Assembly (NCBI GenBank): GCA_036346375.1
Contig: CM070517.1
Coordinates: 8,349,161-8,413,160 of the forward strand
Source: Guadua angustifolia
Taxonomy: Eukaryota > Streptophyta > Magnoliopsida > Poales > Poaceae
Direction: 5' to 3'
DNA: 64,000 nt
Shown here one piece after another: positions 42,831-54,484 of the stretch. The position numbers and the translations under genes were made by a program. The notes under the pieces are model-generated. The model saw only the letters and a program-made list of their open reading frames with translations, made no database searches and was not told the DNA's origin. Positions within the stretch are counted from its first letter, which is position 1. Every line of letters starts with the position of its first letter.

Positions 42831-43520
42831 CACCTTTGTCTCAAGATTTCAATGAAAAGTTATTATTCGTTGGCTATATTGGTCTTTGTGTCCCTTCTTA
42901 ATCTTATGCTTCCTACTGGATGTCGCGACCTCAATAAGCCGATCCTTATCGCATCGCGGCCTCCCCTGTGGCAAGGCCTGAATCAGGCCTGGGGATGTAT
43001 CAGCTTTTCCTGACTCTGATTTGCATATAAGTGCTCTTGAACCTGGTTCGAATGTTGCGAGCTTGAAGTTCTCCACCAGAGTTCTTGCCACTTGTAAGCC
43101 AATTCTGTTCACATCCCGGCTTCCCCTATGCCCGGGCTTGAACCAAAGCACACATTTGAACCGTCGTGTGAGCATAAATCGCGATCGGAGTTCTAAGGTT
43201 TAATCTAAATGACTTTAGAAACTTCGAGACTAAGCTCTTTTTCATACAGGGGTTCACTTATTATGCTTAATGATACTAACAGCCTCCTCTATAGGATACT
43301 TACCTTCCACAGAATGTGCAGGTCATAGTGTACTTAGTATGTTTTTGTGGTTCCTGACTTGTGCCCAAGGCCGGCATTGCTCGACCTCGACCACAACGGG
43401 GGCTGAACAAGGGCATATTGTCCCGGGAAAAAGCTAAGTACACGACAAAAAGAAAAAAAACAGAGACTAAAGTTCATTTCGTTCAAAAATGACTTTGATT
43501 CATTAACTTTTTCTTTACAA
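42831..43520. other. 3' interval of element C between convergent pol and side gene
   Basis: No gene is supported. The segment includes the 3' ends of both convergent transcription units and degenerate repeated motifs (gttgcgagcttg, cccggctt/cggcctcccct), comparable to the 80-bp repeats in element B. Confidence 0.45.
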
Positions 43521-43697
43521 ATACAAAATGCAAAGCCTAAGGGCTACTCCTAGTTACAGGTCAGCCATATCACGGGCAAGCTTCTCCTGCTCAAGCTCAG
43601 CAACCTTCGTCCTTAGAGTCGACAGTTCGCCCAGAAGACGAAGTGTTTCAGCTACGGAGTCGGTGGTGTGCCTTCACTCATCTTGGAGTTGGGCTAG

Positions 43698-44613
43698 TGA
43701 TGAAGACATCATTCCTTCGGATACACACACTATAACACAAGGGCCAATAACGTGAGCACGTGCACGACAATTAAACCACCAGGTGAACTCGTTTCTCGCT
43801 ACTCATGATTTCTTGGATGGGTTGCTAATAAATTCTTGTGATGTCTTGTTACTTGGAAGATGGGAGAAACATCACAAGCTTACCGGACGTCATCCTTCAA
43901 AGTCCAAGTCTAATTGGAATCAAAGTCAAGCTCAATTCGGATTCCAATTCCAGTTCGAAGTCTCAGGATAGCACATCAATAAAATGACCATATCTGGGTC
44001 ATACGAAGTCCAATTGAGGCATTCTTGGACTCTACGGAGAAGCCCACAATGAGAGCTTTCCATTAGAAGTGGTTTCACATTCAAACTCCTTCTGAATCGA
44101 TGGGAATCATCAAAACAATATGACGTCCAGAATCTGCCAGGTGCTGCGACACCTCCACTTGGGCCCAAAGGCCTTGTACGACCTAGGGTTGCATGGGCAC
44201 CCCCTTGGCCTGTGTATTTGGAGTAGGGCTGCGCCCAAACCCTAGCCGCTGCCCCTCTCACATATTAAAACCTCATAGCCATCATTCTTATGCTTTGGGT
44301 TTTGCTTAGATTAATCTGTTTAGACAGTTTCGCCGTACATCGGTTTGTAGAACCCCAACTTTGTGCTTAATCATTCATCAGTAATTCAGATTACGTTCTT
44401 CTGTGTTCTTGCTTGTGTTCTTCGATTTGCAAGCAGGAATAAGCCTTCTTGGCGAGGTCAATCGTGTTTGTGCGTGGTTGATAACCAACGGAGCAGAGGT
44501 GTAGCGATTGCAGGATTCGGATCGGTTCTGATTGGAAGCCGGATCGTTAACGTCGCATTCTCCACCAATGGAAGTTCATTCCTTTCAGAAAATCGGGCAC
44601 CCCATGCACATCA
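43698..44613 (+). repeat. 5' LTR of element D
   Basis: The 916-bp LTR runs from tgatgaagacatcattcc to gcacatca. A TATA-like tattaaaacc lies near 44,263-44,272. It begins with the sequence that encodes the pol tail in the 3' copy. The 3' LTR differs by scattered substitutions. Confidence 0.9.
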
Positions 44614-44615
44614 AG

Positions 44616-44627
44616 TGGTATCAGAGC
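44616..44627 (+). promoter_or_regulatory. Primer-binding site of element D (initiator tRNA-Met type)
   Basis: tggtatcagagc lies two bases after the LTR end. Confidence 0.9.
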
Positions 44628-45883
44628 CCTGGTTGCCCATCAGTTATCATTGTATCCCCTTTAGTTTTGTTTTGCCATCGTCCTAGAGTCCAGAAAAATT
44701 GTCCCTCAAAAAAGTTCATCAACGATTCCGTTGTTGTACAACCCTTTGAGCCTTGCAATTTCGTTTTCAGTATCGTATTATTGAGTATTGATCCATAGTC
44801 ATCGTCTTGTTGCTGGTTTGAGATCGCGATCCTAGTTGCTAGTTGTCCCTGTCCGTTGTCCTAGTTCTTGTTTTGCATCAATTATCATCCCATCGTCGCC
44901 AACCCTAGAACCAGACCGAATTCTTCTCGGTTGGTCCTTGCCGCCGCTCTGCATTATATAACCCATTCCACAAACCCTAGATAGGTCACGAGTCACCTTG
45001 TGTCAATTGCCCTACATCACTGGACATCCTTTTTCACCCGCAAACCTAATCCTATTCTAGTCCTAACCGGGAGAAAGAACTAAATTCACGAGCAATTCCA
45101 GATTGTACAGTGTTCACTAAAATTGGCATAACTTTTGCATACGAACTCCGATTGGGGCGTACTTTTTTTGTTTCGAAGAGGACGACGACAACACGCATCT
45201 GAAAAATCCATAAGTCTTTAGACCTGTGCAATTTTTTACCCTCAAAAAACACCTCTAAGACCGAGTTCTGGAGCCCGGAAGTTTTCCATACCGTTTTTTC
45301 TGATTTTTGGACATTCGTTTAACTGTCTCCCATGCCCCAAAACATGATATTTTTTATTTGTCTTTGAGTTAAAAGAAAGGAAAACAAAAGGCAAGTGCAA
45401 AAAAAAGAAGAGAAGAGCCGCATTGAAAAAAAAATCAGAAGAGAAGAAAAGAAACAAAAAGAGGGAAAGACAAGCAGAAAATTAGAATTGCTTGCATCCT
45501 TTGAGTCCTTTGTGCTTTGATATACCCCTTGCTAGGTTGAACTAGTTCTAGGAGCACGCGTAGGCCAGCAACTGTGTCAAGAACTTTGAATCTTTATTCA
45601 GCTTTGCTAACTGTTTTCGAAATTTGCTAATCCTTGCTACTATACTTTGCCTTCTGAGCTCCACCCTTCTTCTAGTCAGTTCAGGTTCAATTCGGCAATC
45701 GCTACACTCAAGCTTGTCACGGTATCATGAACCAGCCACCAGTTGTACCACCTGTTGCTTTGGTAAGAATCTTGTAAGAGCGTGGTAAGACGTTTGAGTG
45801 TGAGCGACTCTCTATCTATCACCACATCCTAGTAGTTAATAGGGGGTAATACTTTTGTGTTATCTTCTGTTTTATTACTAACA
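44628..45883 (+). other. Long untranslated leader of element D
   Basis: About 1.26 kb precedes gag. It matches the leader of the inverted-LTR unit (29,566-30,799). Short minus-strand ORFs in it are shadows. Confidence 0.65.
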
Positions 45884-47184
45884 ATGACAGGACCCACTAC
45901 AAGAGCTAGAGCTGCGGGAGACGATGATGATTTCGTAAGCTCTTTGAAAATCTTAGGGAGGATCTTGCGAAGAGGGACAAGGATGTCAAGGAAGCCCTTG
46001 CCACAGCAAACCGAGAAGCGGCCAAGAACATTCGAGAGATTGAGGATGATGTCGCGAAGGTCCAGCAAGACAATCAAGAGAACTTTGAGAAGCTAGATCG
46101 TCGAATCTCAGACCTCGCCGGCAGAGTTCAGATTGTGGAGGACCAGTTTCCTCCCAAAGGAGCAGGGGATGAAGAAGTGGATGAGGTAGCTGAAGAGTTA
46201 GACGCAATGGATGTTGTGGATGAGGAAGACTACGACCGAGCTATTGCCAGAGCAGGACTTCCCGCTGCCTTTGGGCGCCAGCAACCCACTGCCCAAGATG
46301 AACGGCAACAGCGATGCCAAAACTTCAACCGTCAAGGTATGGGAGGTAACAATTTTAATCCTCGTAATGGTCGTGGACATGATGACTCTTTTGCTAGGGT
46401 TAAATTTACCATACCATCTTTTTCTGGTGCTTATGATGCTGAAGTTTACTTAGATTGGGAAATGACAGTTGAATAAAAATTTAACTGCCATCTTGTTCCT
46501 GAGATACATAGAGTTAGACAAGCTACTAGTGAGTTTAAAGACTTTGCTATCATTTGGTGGAATGAAATAGTAAATGATGGATTAGCACCTAATACATGGG
46601 ATAGATTGAAACAAGCTATGCGTAGAAGATTTGTTCCTCCTTCTTATAAACGTGATATGCGCAAGAAATTGCAATGCTTAAATCAAAATAATAAATCTGT
46701 TGAGGAGTACTACCAAGAGCTACAAATAGGCATGTTGCGTTGTGAGGTAATTGAGGACGAGGAGGATAAGATGGCTCGTTTTTACGGGGGTTTACGACGC
46801 GAGATTCAGGACATAATTGGTTACAAAGAATATAATTCTATCAATAGATTGTTCCAGCTTGCTATGTTGGCAGAAAAAGAATTGCAGGGAAAACAGCAAA
46901 GACCAAGGAGCAATTTCGGCAACATACCCACACCAAGGACGACGTCGGGAACAACCAAATCAGCTCCACCCTCTCTTGTTCGGTCTGCTGCCCCCTCCAT
47001 GAGTAGGGCACGTTCAGCAGCACCATCACCGCCATCACGAGCACCCGAGGTGAGTAAATCTTCTAGTGTGCAGGCGCCAGTAACTAGCTCTTCATCGGTT
47101 GTTTCCACTGGCCGTACAAATGGAATAGTGTGCAACCATTGCAATGGAATGGGCCATGTAATGAGGGATTGCCCAAGTCAGTGA
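45884..47184 (+). pseudogene. gag: gag of element D
   Basis: The ATG at 45,884 opens MTGPTTRARAAGDDDDF. A frameshift near 45,940 moves coding to a frame with LAKRDKDVKEALATANREAA, a coiled-coil helix and DRRISDLAGRVQIVEDQF. 46,135-46,476 continues to FARVKFTIPSFSGAYDAEVY, then a TAA at 46,474. The core continues in frame: TWDRLKQAMRRRFVPPSYKR, YYQELQIGMLRCEVIEDEED and FQLAMLAEKELQGK. A Ser/Pro-rich linker and a clean CCHC zinc knuckle (CNHCNGMGHVMRDC, near 47,130-47,172) close the protein; the frame ends at TGA 47,182. It would form the nucleocapsid shell. Confidence 0.85.
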
Positions 47185-47835
47185 GCGTACATTGCCACAG
47201 AAGATGGTGGGTACATTAGTGCTAGTGATGTTGAGAATGAGTTTGTTATTGCAGCTAACCATGCAGGTGATGATGATGAGACTGATACCGACGGTGAGGA
47301 GATCTTAGGCACCGCTGCCACGGAAAACTACAAGACCTTAGTTGTGCAGCGAGTGTTGAGCACCCAAGTGGAGCAAGCGGAGAATATACAACGCCATAAT
47401 TTATTCCAGATGTACCTCATTGTCAAGGATCACCGAGTTCATGTTATAATTGATGGCGGGAGCTGCAACAACTTGGTGAGTTCAAACTTGGTTAAGAAGC
47501 TTGGTTTGACCACACGTGCGCATCCACATCCATACCACATTCAATGGTTTAACAACAGCGGTAAGGTCAAGGTAACACAAACCGCGAGAGTGCACATTTT
47601 CATTGGCACTTACCATGATTATGCTGATTTTGATGTGGTACCTATGCAAGCATGTTTGCTTTTATTAGGACGCCCATGTGAATTTGATACTAATGCCACC
47701 CATCATGGTAGGAGTAATAAATATACTCTTATGCACAAAGGAAAGAAAATCACCTTGCTTCCTATGACACCTATTGAAATTGTGCAATGTGATAAAGAGA
47801 GAGATGAAAATGAGAAGAAAGAGATTGCGCTATAA
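47185..47835 (+). pseudogene. Aspartic protease region of element D
   Basis: After the gag TGA, an acidic linker (DDDETDTDGEE) and the open frame from 47,344 encode the protease with RVHVIIDGGSCNNLVSSNLV (active site D-G-G-S), PYHIQWFNNSGKVKVTQ and FDVVPMQACLLLLGRPCEFD (the conserved LLGRPW-like block). The frame ends with a TAA at 47,833. In intact relatives gag, protease and RT are one polyprotein. Confidence 0.8.
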
Positions 47836-48744
47836 TCTGAAAATCAGCAAGTAGCTAAGAATGTTTTCCCACCTAAGAAAGACAAGAAAACAAGTTCTAA
47901 ATTCGAGGGAATTAAATTGAAAGGTGGTGTTACACTTGCTACAAAATCTGACCTTGCTGAAATTAATGAGAATGATGCACCGTGCTATGCTTTGATATGC
48001 AAAGAAGCTTTATTTTCATTTCACGATATGTCTAGCTCTTTGCCTCCTGCTGTCACTAACCTTTTGCAAGAATATGAGGACGTGTTCCCAGCTGAGATAC
48101 CCCCGGGGCTGCCACCTATTCAAGGTATTGAGCACCAAATTGACTTGATCCCGGGAGCGACTTTGCCAAACCGTGCTGCATATAGGACAAAGCCGGAGGA
48201 GACTAAGGAAATTCAGTGACAAGTCCAAGAGCTTTTGGACCAAGGGTACGTACGACAAAGCCTTAGTCCATGTGCCATTCCTATTCTTTTAGTTCATAAG
48301 AAAGACGGTAATTGGCGTATGTGTGTGGATTGTAGAGCCATTAATAATATTACAATAAAGTATCGTCATCCTATTCCTAGGTTGGATGACATGCTTGATG
48401 AGTTGAGTGGTTCTATTATTTTCACAAAAATTGACTTGCGTAGTGGATACCACCAGATTAGAATGAAATTGGGAGACGAATGGAAAACAGCATTTAAAAC
48501 TAAGTTTGGGTTATATGAGTGGTTAGTCATGCCTTTTGGTTTAACTAATGCACCTAGCACTTTCATGCGTTTGATGAACGAAGTTTTACGTGCTTTCATT
48601 GGTAAATTTGTAGTGGTCTACTTTGATGATATCTTGATATATAGCAAGTCTCATGAAGAACATGTGGAACAACTGTGTGCTGTTTTTAATGCTTTGAAAG
48701 AAGGGAGTAGCTTTCAAATTGTTGAAAGAAAAGCTCACTCATAA
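47836..48744 (+). pseudogene. Reverse transcriptase of element D, internally deleted
   Basis: 47,917-48,219 holds the linker EYEDVFPAEIPPGLPPIQGI and RAAYRTKPEETKEIQ; a TGA at 48,217 precedes the palm. 48,235-48,690 gives PCAIPILLVHKKDGNWRMCV, RLDDMLDELSGSIIFTKIDL, GYHQIRM, PFGLTNAPSTFMRLMNEVLR and the catalytic VVYFDDILIYSK (Y-F-D-D codons 48,619-48,630). At about 48,700 the thumb/connection region (about 80 codons) is missing, and the sequence jumps, out of frame, to FKLLKEKLTHNPLLQLPD. Confidence 0.85.
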
Positions 48745-49903
48745 TCCATTGCTTCAACTCCCGGATTTCGGTAAGACCTTTGAAATTGAATGTGATGCTA
48801 GTGGGATTGGAGTTGGAGGTGTGCTAATTCAAGAAGGTAAACCGGTTGCTTATTTCAGCAAAAAATTAAGTGGACCAAGCTTGAATTATTCTACCTATGA
48901 TAAAGAATTGTATGCTTTAGTTCGTATTCTTGAAACTTGGCAATATTATCTATGGCCCAAAGAATTTGTTATACATTCTGATCATGAATCGCTAAAACAT
49001 ATTAGAAGTCAAGCTAAATTGAATAAACGACATGCTACATGGGTTGAGTTCATAGAATCATTTCCATATATCATTAAGCACAAACGAGGAAAAGATAATG
49101 TCATTGCCGATGCATTATCTAAGCGATATACTATACTTTCTCAACTTGATCATAAAATCTTTGGCCTGGAGACAATAAAAAGATTATATGCTACTGATTT
49201 GGACTTTAAAGATGCTTTTGAGAATTGTAGAGAAGGAAGAACATGGAATAAATATGTGCGGAATGAAGGATTGTTATATCGTGTTAACAAGCTATGCATC
49301 CCAGCTAGCTCTATTCGCCTTTTGTTCTTACAGGAAGCTCATGGAGGTGGTTTGATGGGACATTTTGGAGTGAAGAAAATTGAAGATGTGCTGTCCACAC
49401 GTTTCTTCTGGCCAAGGATGAGGTGTGATGTCGAGCGCTATGTGTCACGTTGCACTATGTGCAATAAAGCTAAGTCTCGCTTAAATCCCCATGGTCTTTA
49501 TATGCCTCTCCCTATTCCTAGTGTTCCTTGGGAGGATATTTCGATGGATTTTGTTTTAGGATTGCCTAGGACAAAGAGGGGGAGGGATAGCATATTTGTG
49601 GTTATAGATCGTTTTTCTAAAATGGCGCATTTTATACCTTGTCATAAGAGTAATGATGCTATAAACATTGCTGATTTATTTTTCAGGGAGATTGTGCGCC
49701 TACATGGAGTTCCAAACACCATTGTTTCAGATTGTGACGCGAAGTTCTTGAGTCATTTTTGGAGATGCTTGTGGAATAAATTGGGGACAAAGCTGCTATT
49801 TTCTACTACATGCCATCCCCAAACTGATGGTCAAACGGAGGTTGTCAATCGCACGTTGTCCACTATGTTGTGGGCTATTTTAAAGAAGAATTTAAAGATT
49901 TAG
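48719..49903 (+). CDS. RNase H and integrase of element D (open 394-codon segment)
   Basis: The open frame covers RNase H (FEIECDASGIGVGGVLIQEG, NYSTYDKELYALVRILETWQ, FVIHSDHESLKHI, DNVIADALSKRY, about residues 15-140). The integrase zinc finger follows (HFGVKKIEDVLSTRFFWP…CTMCNKAKSR, about 215-260), then the core: Asp in DISMDFVLGLPR, Asp in NTIVSDCDAKFLSHFW (SDRD in relatives) and Glu in HPQTDGQTEVVNRTL. A TAG at 49,901 (Trp codon in relatives) ends it. It is only part of pol, so the first Met is not a biological start. Confidence 0.85.
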   Translation: MLKEKLTHNPLLQLPDFGKTFEIECDASGIGVGGVLIQEGKPVAYFSKKLSGPSLNYSTYDKELYALVRILETWQYYLWPKEFVIHSDHESLKHIRSQAKLNKRHATWVEFIESFPYIIKHKRGKDNVIADALSKRYTILSQLDHKIFGLETIKRLYATDLDFKDAFENCREGRTWNKYVRNEGLLYRVNKLCIPASSIRLLFLQEAHGGGLMGHFGVKKIEDVLSTRFFWPRMRCDVERYVSRCTMCNKAKSRLNPHGLYMPLPIPSVPWEDISMDFVLGLPRTKRGRDSIFVVIDRFSKMAHFIPCHKSNDAINIADLFFREIVRLHGVPNTIVSDCDAKFLSHFWRCLWNKLGTKLLFSTTCHPQTDGQTEVVNRTLSTMLWAILKKNLKI

Positions 49904-50720
49904 GAAGAGTGTCTACCACACGTTGAGTACAGATCGATACACTCCACCACCAAGATAAGTCCATTTCAGGTAGTGTATGGCTTTAATCCTCGTGCACTAA
50001 TTGACCTTTTGCCATTGCCTACTTCTGAAAAAGTAAATTTAGATGCTAAGACACGTGCCGAATTTATTCTGAAAATACATGAGACCACTAAGGAAAATAT
50101 AGAGAAGATGACTGAACAATATAGAATTGCTGGTAGCTAGGGTAGAAAACATTTATCTTTTGCACCTGGTGATCTTATTTGGTTACACTTGAGAAAGGAA
50201 AGGTTTCCAGATTTGAGAAAGTCTAAACTAATGCCACGAGCTGATGGTCCATTTAAAATACTTGAAAAGATTAATGATAATGCATACAAGCTTAATTGCT
50301 TGTAGATTTCGGGCTCAGTCCCACATTTAACATTTCAGATTTAAAGCCATATGTGGGAAAAGAGGATGAGCTTGAGTCAAGGACGACTCCAATTCAAGAG
50401 GGAGAGGATGATGAGGACATCGTTCCTTTGGATATACACACTATAACACAAGGGCCAATAACGTGAGCACATGCACGACAATTAAACCACCAGGTGAACT
50501 CGTTTCTTGCTACTCATGATTTCTTGGATGTGTTGCTACCAAATTCTTGTGAAGTCTTGTTACTTAGGAATATGGGAGAAGCATCACAAGCTTACTTGGA
50601 CGTCATCCTTCAAAGTCCAAGTCTAATTGGAATCAAAGTCAAGCTCAATTCGGATTCCAATTCCAGCTCGGAGTCTCAGGATAGCACATCAATAAAATGA
50701 CCATATCTAGGTCATACGAA
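49904..50720 (+). pseudogene. Integrase C-terminus of element D, continuing into the 3' LTR
   Basis: Frames after the stop contain HSTTKISPFQVVYGFNPRAL, LPTSEKVNLDAKTRAEFIL, APGDLIWLHLRKERFPDLRK and LMPRADGPFKILEKINDNAY (GPY/F-like module). After a stop and frameshift the tail EDDEDIVPLDIHTITQGPIT is encoded across the LTR border. It is followed by QLNHQVNSFLATHDFLDVLL inside the LTR, the region equivalent to the CR-motif tail of CRM integrases. Several stops and a short deletion are present. Confidence 0.75.
50396..50408 (+). promoter_or_regulatory. Polypurine tract of element D
   Basis: aagagggagagga lies immediately upstream of the 3' LTR and would prime plus-strand cDNA synthesis. Confidence 0.7.
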
Positions 50721-51326
50721 GTCCAATTGAGGCGTTCTTAGACTCTACGGAGAAGCCCACGACGAGAGGTTTCCAATGGAAGTGGTTTGACATTCAAACT
50801 CCTTCTGAATCGATAGGAATCATCAAAATAATATGACATCCAGAATCTGCCAGGTGCTGTGACACCTCCATTTGGGCCCAAAGGCCTTGTACAACCTAGG
50901 GTTGCATGGGCAGCCCCGTGGCCTATGTATTTGGAGTAGGGCTGCGCCCAAACCCTAGCCGCCGCCCCTCTCACGTATTAAAACCTCGTAGCCATCATTT
51001 TTATGCTTTGGGTTTTGCTTAGATTAATCTGTTTAGACAGTTTCGCTGTACATCGGTTTGTAGAACCCCAACTTTGTGCTTAATCATTCATCAGTAATTC
51101 AGATTACGTTCTTCTGTGTTCTTGCTTGTGTTCTTCGATTTGCAAGCAGGAATAAGCCTTCTTGGCGAGGTCAATCATGTTTGTGCACGGTTGATAACCG
51201 ACGGAGCAGAGGTGTAGCGATTGCAGGATTCAAATCGGTTCTGATTGGAAGTCGGATCGTTAACGTCGTGTTCTCCACCAGTCGAAGTTCATACCTTTCG
51301 AAAGATTGGGCACCCCGTGCACATCA
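50409..51326 (+). repeat. 3' LTR of element D
   Basis: The 918-bp LTR runs from tgatgaggacatcg to gtgcacatca, nearly identical to the 5' LTR. It is followed by gccag, the second copy of the target duplication, and then by the rest of the side-gene exon. Confidence 0.9.
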
Positions 51327-54160
51327 GCCAGGGCATTCTTCACCATGTTGGTTGCCCGCCCCAGCTTCTCCTCGAGCTCGGCAACCTTTGCCTCAAGCTC
51401 GGTTGGGGCTTTCATCGAGGCGGCCGCCTGGTCCGCGACCTCCTTCTGCAGCTTCTCCACCTTCGCCCGCTCAGCCTCAAGCGCCTTGGCCGACCAAGTG
51501 CGTTCCTCCTCCACGGCCTTGAAGGCGTGTTCGCGGTCGGTGTTGATGGTTTGGCTGAGCTCGGACGCATGGGTTGCCTCGAGCGCCGTTAGTGTGCCTT
51601 GTAGAGTGGCAAGCTCGGCGGCATGGGCCACGGTATTTTGCTCAGCCTCCTCTTGCTCTATCGCCAAGGTCTCCTCGAGCTGGAGCAGGCGAGTCTCCCG
51701 CTCCTCCACCTTGTCGAAGACAGTCCTCAAAGCATCGGAATGCTTCTGAAGACTTGAAGCCCCTGACTGATAAGGCCAACGACCTACCAGGTTCAAAAGA
51801 AATCAAGTCACATCAAAGAAAGGTAAGTTGAGGGATAAGTGAAATACGAAGAAGTTGTACAGTACCTGGCTAAGCCGATCTTCGAGTGCCGCGCGGTGGG
51901 GTCCGATGGGTCCGCTGCTTGGCGCCTTGGGCACGGTATGGCCTTCCGCCGAGGTTGAGGCGCCGAGGGGAAGTTCTTCCAGCATGTGGCCACCTTCACC
52001 AGTGGCGGCCTCAGCTCGGGCCTCCGCGTCTGCCTGAAGGCCAGACTCGCCTTTGGGCATGATCCCTTCGACCAAACTAGCCCCGACCTCCATAGTCGGG
52101 GGGTCTTCCGCTTCTTCTCGGGGTTGTTGGCTTGGTCCTCCTCAGTGGCTTTGACCAGTAAATTGCCGGCCTCAGTGATCGGGGTCGCCCCGACCTCGAT
52201 GGTCGGAGCGACCACAGCGGTGATGGCTTGAACGGCCTCGGCCGCAGTGGGGGAGTCGTCTCGAGCTCCACTCCCGCGCGGTCTTGGCCGGGGAGACGTC
52301 AACTTCGGAAGCCGCAGCGTCGCCGGCCTCCTCTCCGTCGGCAACAAGCGAGGCCACGCCTTCGTTCGAGTCGGCGAGCCCGTGTTCAGGCTCGTCGGCC
52401 ACGACCCAACTATGGGGGCCTCCGGCGGTGCGACCCTGGCTCATAGGGAAGTGGTGCACCAGTTCGTACGAGGCCTCCTCCTCGGACTCAGACTCACCCT
52501 AGACGATAGCCATTGTCAGGAGGGGTTGGTGCTGAGTTTGGGCACTCAAGGTCTGCGGCAAGGAAAGATTGCTAAGCTAAGGCGAAAAGGAATTCTGCGA
52601 CTAAAGGAGAAATGAAGTACCTGAGTCACAAGCCTTCGCCTCACAGGGGCCTGTTGATGGTCTCGGCGTCCTGAGGGTGAAGAAGCGGCCCTTCTCCGAG
52701 CGCCGAGCACCGGGGACCTTGGAGCACGTGGGGGCTCCGGGTTCCCCATGGCGGCTGACCTGGGGCCCTGCGATCGAGCCCCTAGAGCCGCCTGGGGGCT
52801 AGAGGTCCAGGCGGCGGCCACCGCCCTCTACTGGTGCAAGAGAAAGAAAGAAGAAAGAGTCAAAGTCTGTTGCATCCCATTACTGAGCAAGGACTCAAGC
52901 TTGGCCACGGGAGAACTTACCACTGTGCGGTTGCCCCACTCGACGTGCTGTTTCTTCGGGGCTTTGTCACTCGGGGCATCCGAAAGTGGCCTCTTGCTTG
53001 CCTTCTTGCCTTTACTTGCTCCGAGCAGCGGTAGCATGCGCTTCGCCGTCTGGAGCAGCTCTTGGTTCTCCTACAAACACACCTCAAGGTCAGGTGAGCT
53101 CCAAATATTCCCGAGTTGGTACCTAACCCAAGGTAACTTACCTCGACACTCCATCTTAACATGTTCCTCGGGATGGGCTCGTCCGTTAAGTAATTGAACG
53201 CCGCCTTCCCAAACATCTCCGTCATCCTGGCTGCTAGCCAGGACTCCTTCGACGCTGCTGGAAGGGTAAGGTCATCAGGAAATACCAAATCTGAACTCAA
53301 GTAAACTTCAGCTCGAGAGAACTTACCGGACGGGCCCTCACGAGTAAGGTCGTCACGACCCTTGATCTCGTAGAATGGGTGCAACCTCTTTCGCAGAGGG
53401 AACACCCGGTTCCGCAAGAAGTTGTTGGCGATGACTTGCCCGGTGAGAACTCGTGTAGCGCAGATGTGGATGGCGGCGATGACTTCTTGATCGACCGCTA
53501 GGTCGTCTGCCTCAGGGGTCTGGCGCTTACCGATGATGGGCGCTCCGTCGTAAGCGAGCGCGTCATCTTCGCCCCTTTTCAAGTAGAACCACCTCTCGGT
53601 CCATGGACCAAGAGAGTCCCGAGCGTGGAGTTGAGGAAGGCCAGGGAAGTCCCGTCTGTAGCTGGAAGTAAAGGCACCCGACCACGGGGTCCTTCCCAGT
53701 GCGGAACAAAGAAAAGAAACGAAAAAAAAGAGATGGGGTGGGAAGAATCCCGAGGAACCCCTCACACAAATGGGAGAAGATGGAAAGGAGGAGGATGGTG
53801 TTCGGCACCAGGTTGATGAGCTCGATCTCGCATTGCATGAGGACCGATGCCACGAAGTCTCTCTGCGGCGTCCGCAGGCCAAAGAGCATGTAGTGTTCGA
53901 TGCTGACGAGCTCGTCTTCTCGGGGCTGCAGCTCGGTCTCTCCGCCCGGCAACCGCCATGTCGCCAGGTCCAACAGCCCCAAGCTTTCGAGCTCCTTCAT
54001 CCTGGCCAGCGACAAGGAGCTCTTTCCAAACTTGGTCATGAGGGATGCTTGGTGCTTGGTCGAGGGAGAAAAGATAGGTTGAGCAGAAGGCCGGAAAGGG
54101 CGAGATCGAAGAAAGTTCAAGGGAGTTCGGGAATTTTTTAGGAGAGCCGACGGTTCGGGC

Positions 54161-54167
54161 TTTATAG
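54161..54167 (-). promoter_or_regulatory. TATA box of the antisense side gene of element C
   Basis: On the minus strand cctataaagcccg lies about 122 bp upstream of the ATG at 54,039, in an expected core-promoter position. It is inside element C, outside the LTR, and directs transcription against gag-pol. In element B a tttaata string near 10,566 occupies a similar place. Confidence 0.55.
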
Positions 54168-54484
54168 GCCCCGATCGTCGCCAGTTAGGAGATATGGCAT
54201 CTCAAAAGGCGCGCTGGTTATGATTCGACAGGCGCACTTAGAGATTTGGTGGCAAAATCGATACGTCGCGGGCGGTTCCACTGCTCTTCCGTGTCCGTAC
54301 CGAGATTTCGAAGGCCAAGGGTCGCCAGGTGTAACTGCGCTAAGTCTTGTGGTTGGACTTCGCCCGACCTCGTCCTTGGGCTTGGGCAACTCTGGGCACG
54401 GCCGGAAGACTGTCCCCTTTCCCAGATCATGAGGCTCGAGGTCGCCCCAAGCACCTGGGTTCGACTCAAGCCTCTGGGGCTAGC

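Larger units (their letters stand above)
43698..51326 (+). mobile_element. Element D: CRM-like Ty3/gypsy retrotransposon, nearly complete
   Basis: Two direct LTRs (43,698-44,613 and 50,409-51,326) flank a full internal region: primer site, long leader, gag, protease, RT, RNase H, integrase, polypurine tract. The flanks are gctag (43,693-43,697) and gccag (51,327-51,331), a 5-bp target duplication with one substitution. The target is the last exon of the antisense side gene of element C. The pol frame reaches into the 3' LTR, as in CRM elements, and the LTR start (tgatgaagacatc) also fits. Stops, frameshifts and a deletion in RT make it non-autonomous. Confidence 0.85.
43540..54039 (-). pseudogene. 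Antisense, intron-containing side gene of element C (PF04195-like), split by element D
   Basis: The gene starts at ATG 54,039 (MTKFGKSSLSLARMKELESL). The core IFSHLCEGFLGILPTPSLFF and HPFYEIKGRDDL regions are typical of PF04195. Five introns are visible by GT..AG borders and preserved phase: 53,258-53,326, 53,071-53,141, 52,831-52,920, 52,553-52,621 and 51,784-51,865 (69-90 bp each). The middle exons carry a basic region (KGKKASKRPLSDAP…KKQHVEW) and a Pro/Ser-rich part. The last exon is a coiled coil (EERETRLLQLEETLAIEQEE…ELEEKLGRATNMVKNALA) that resumes after the D insertion (43,697-43,540) and ends EQEKLARDMADL-stop. A frameshift in exon 1 (about 53,570), a TAG at the start of exon 4 and others break it. 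The role is unknown. Confidence 0.8.
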
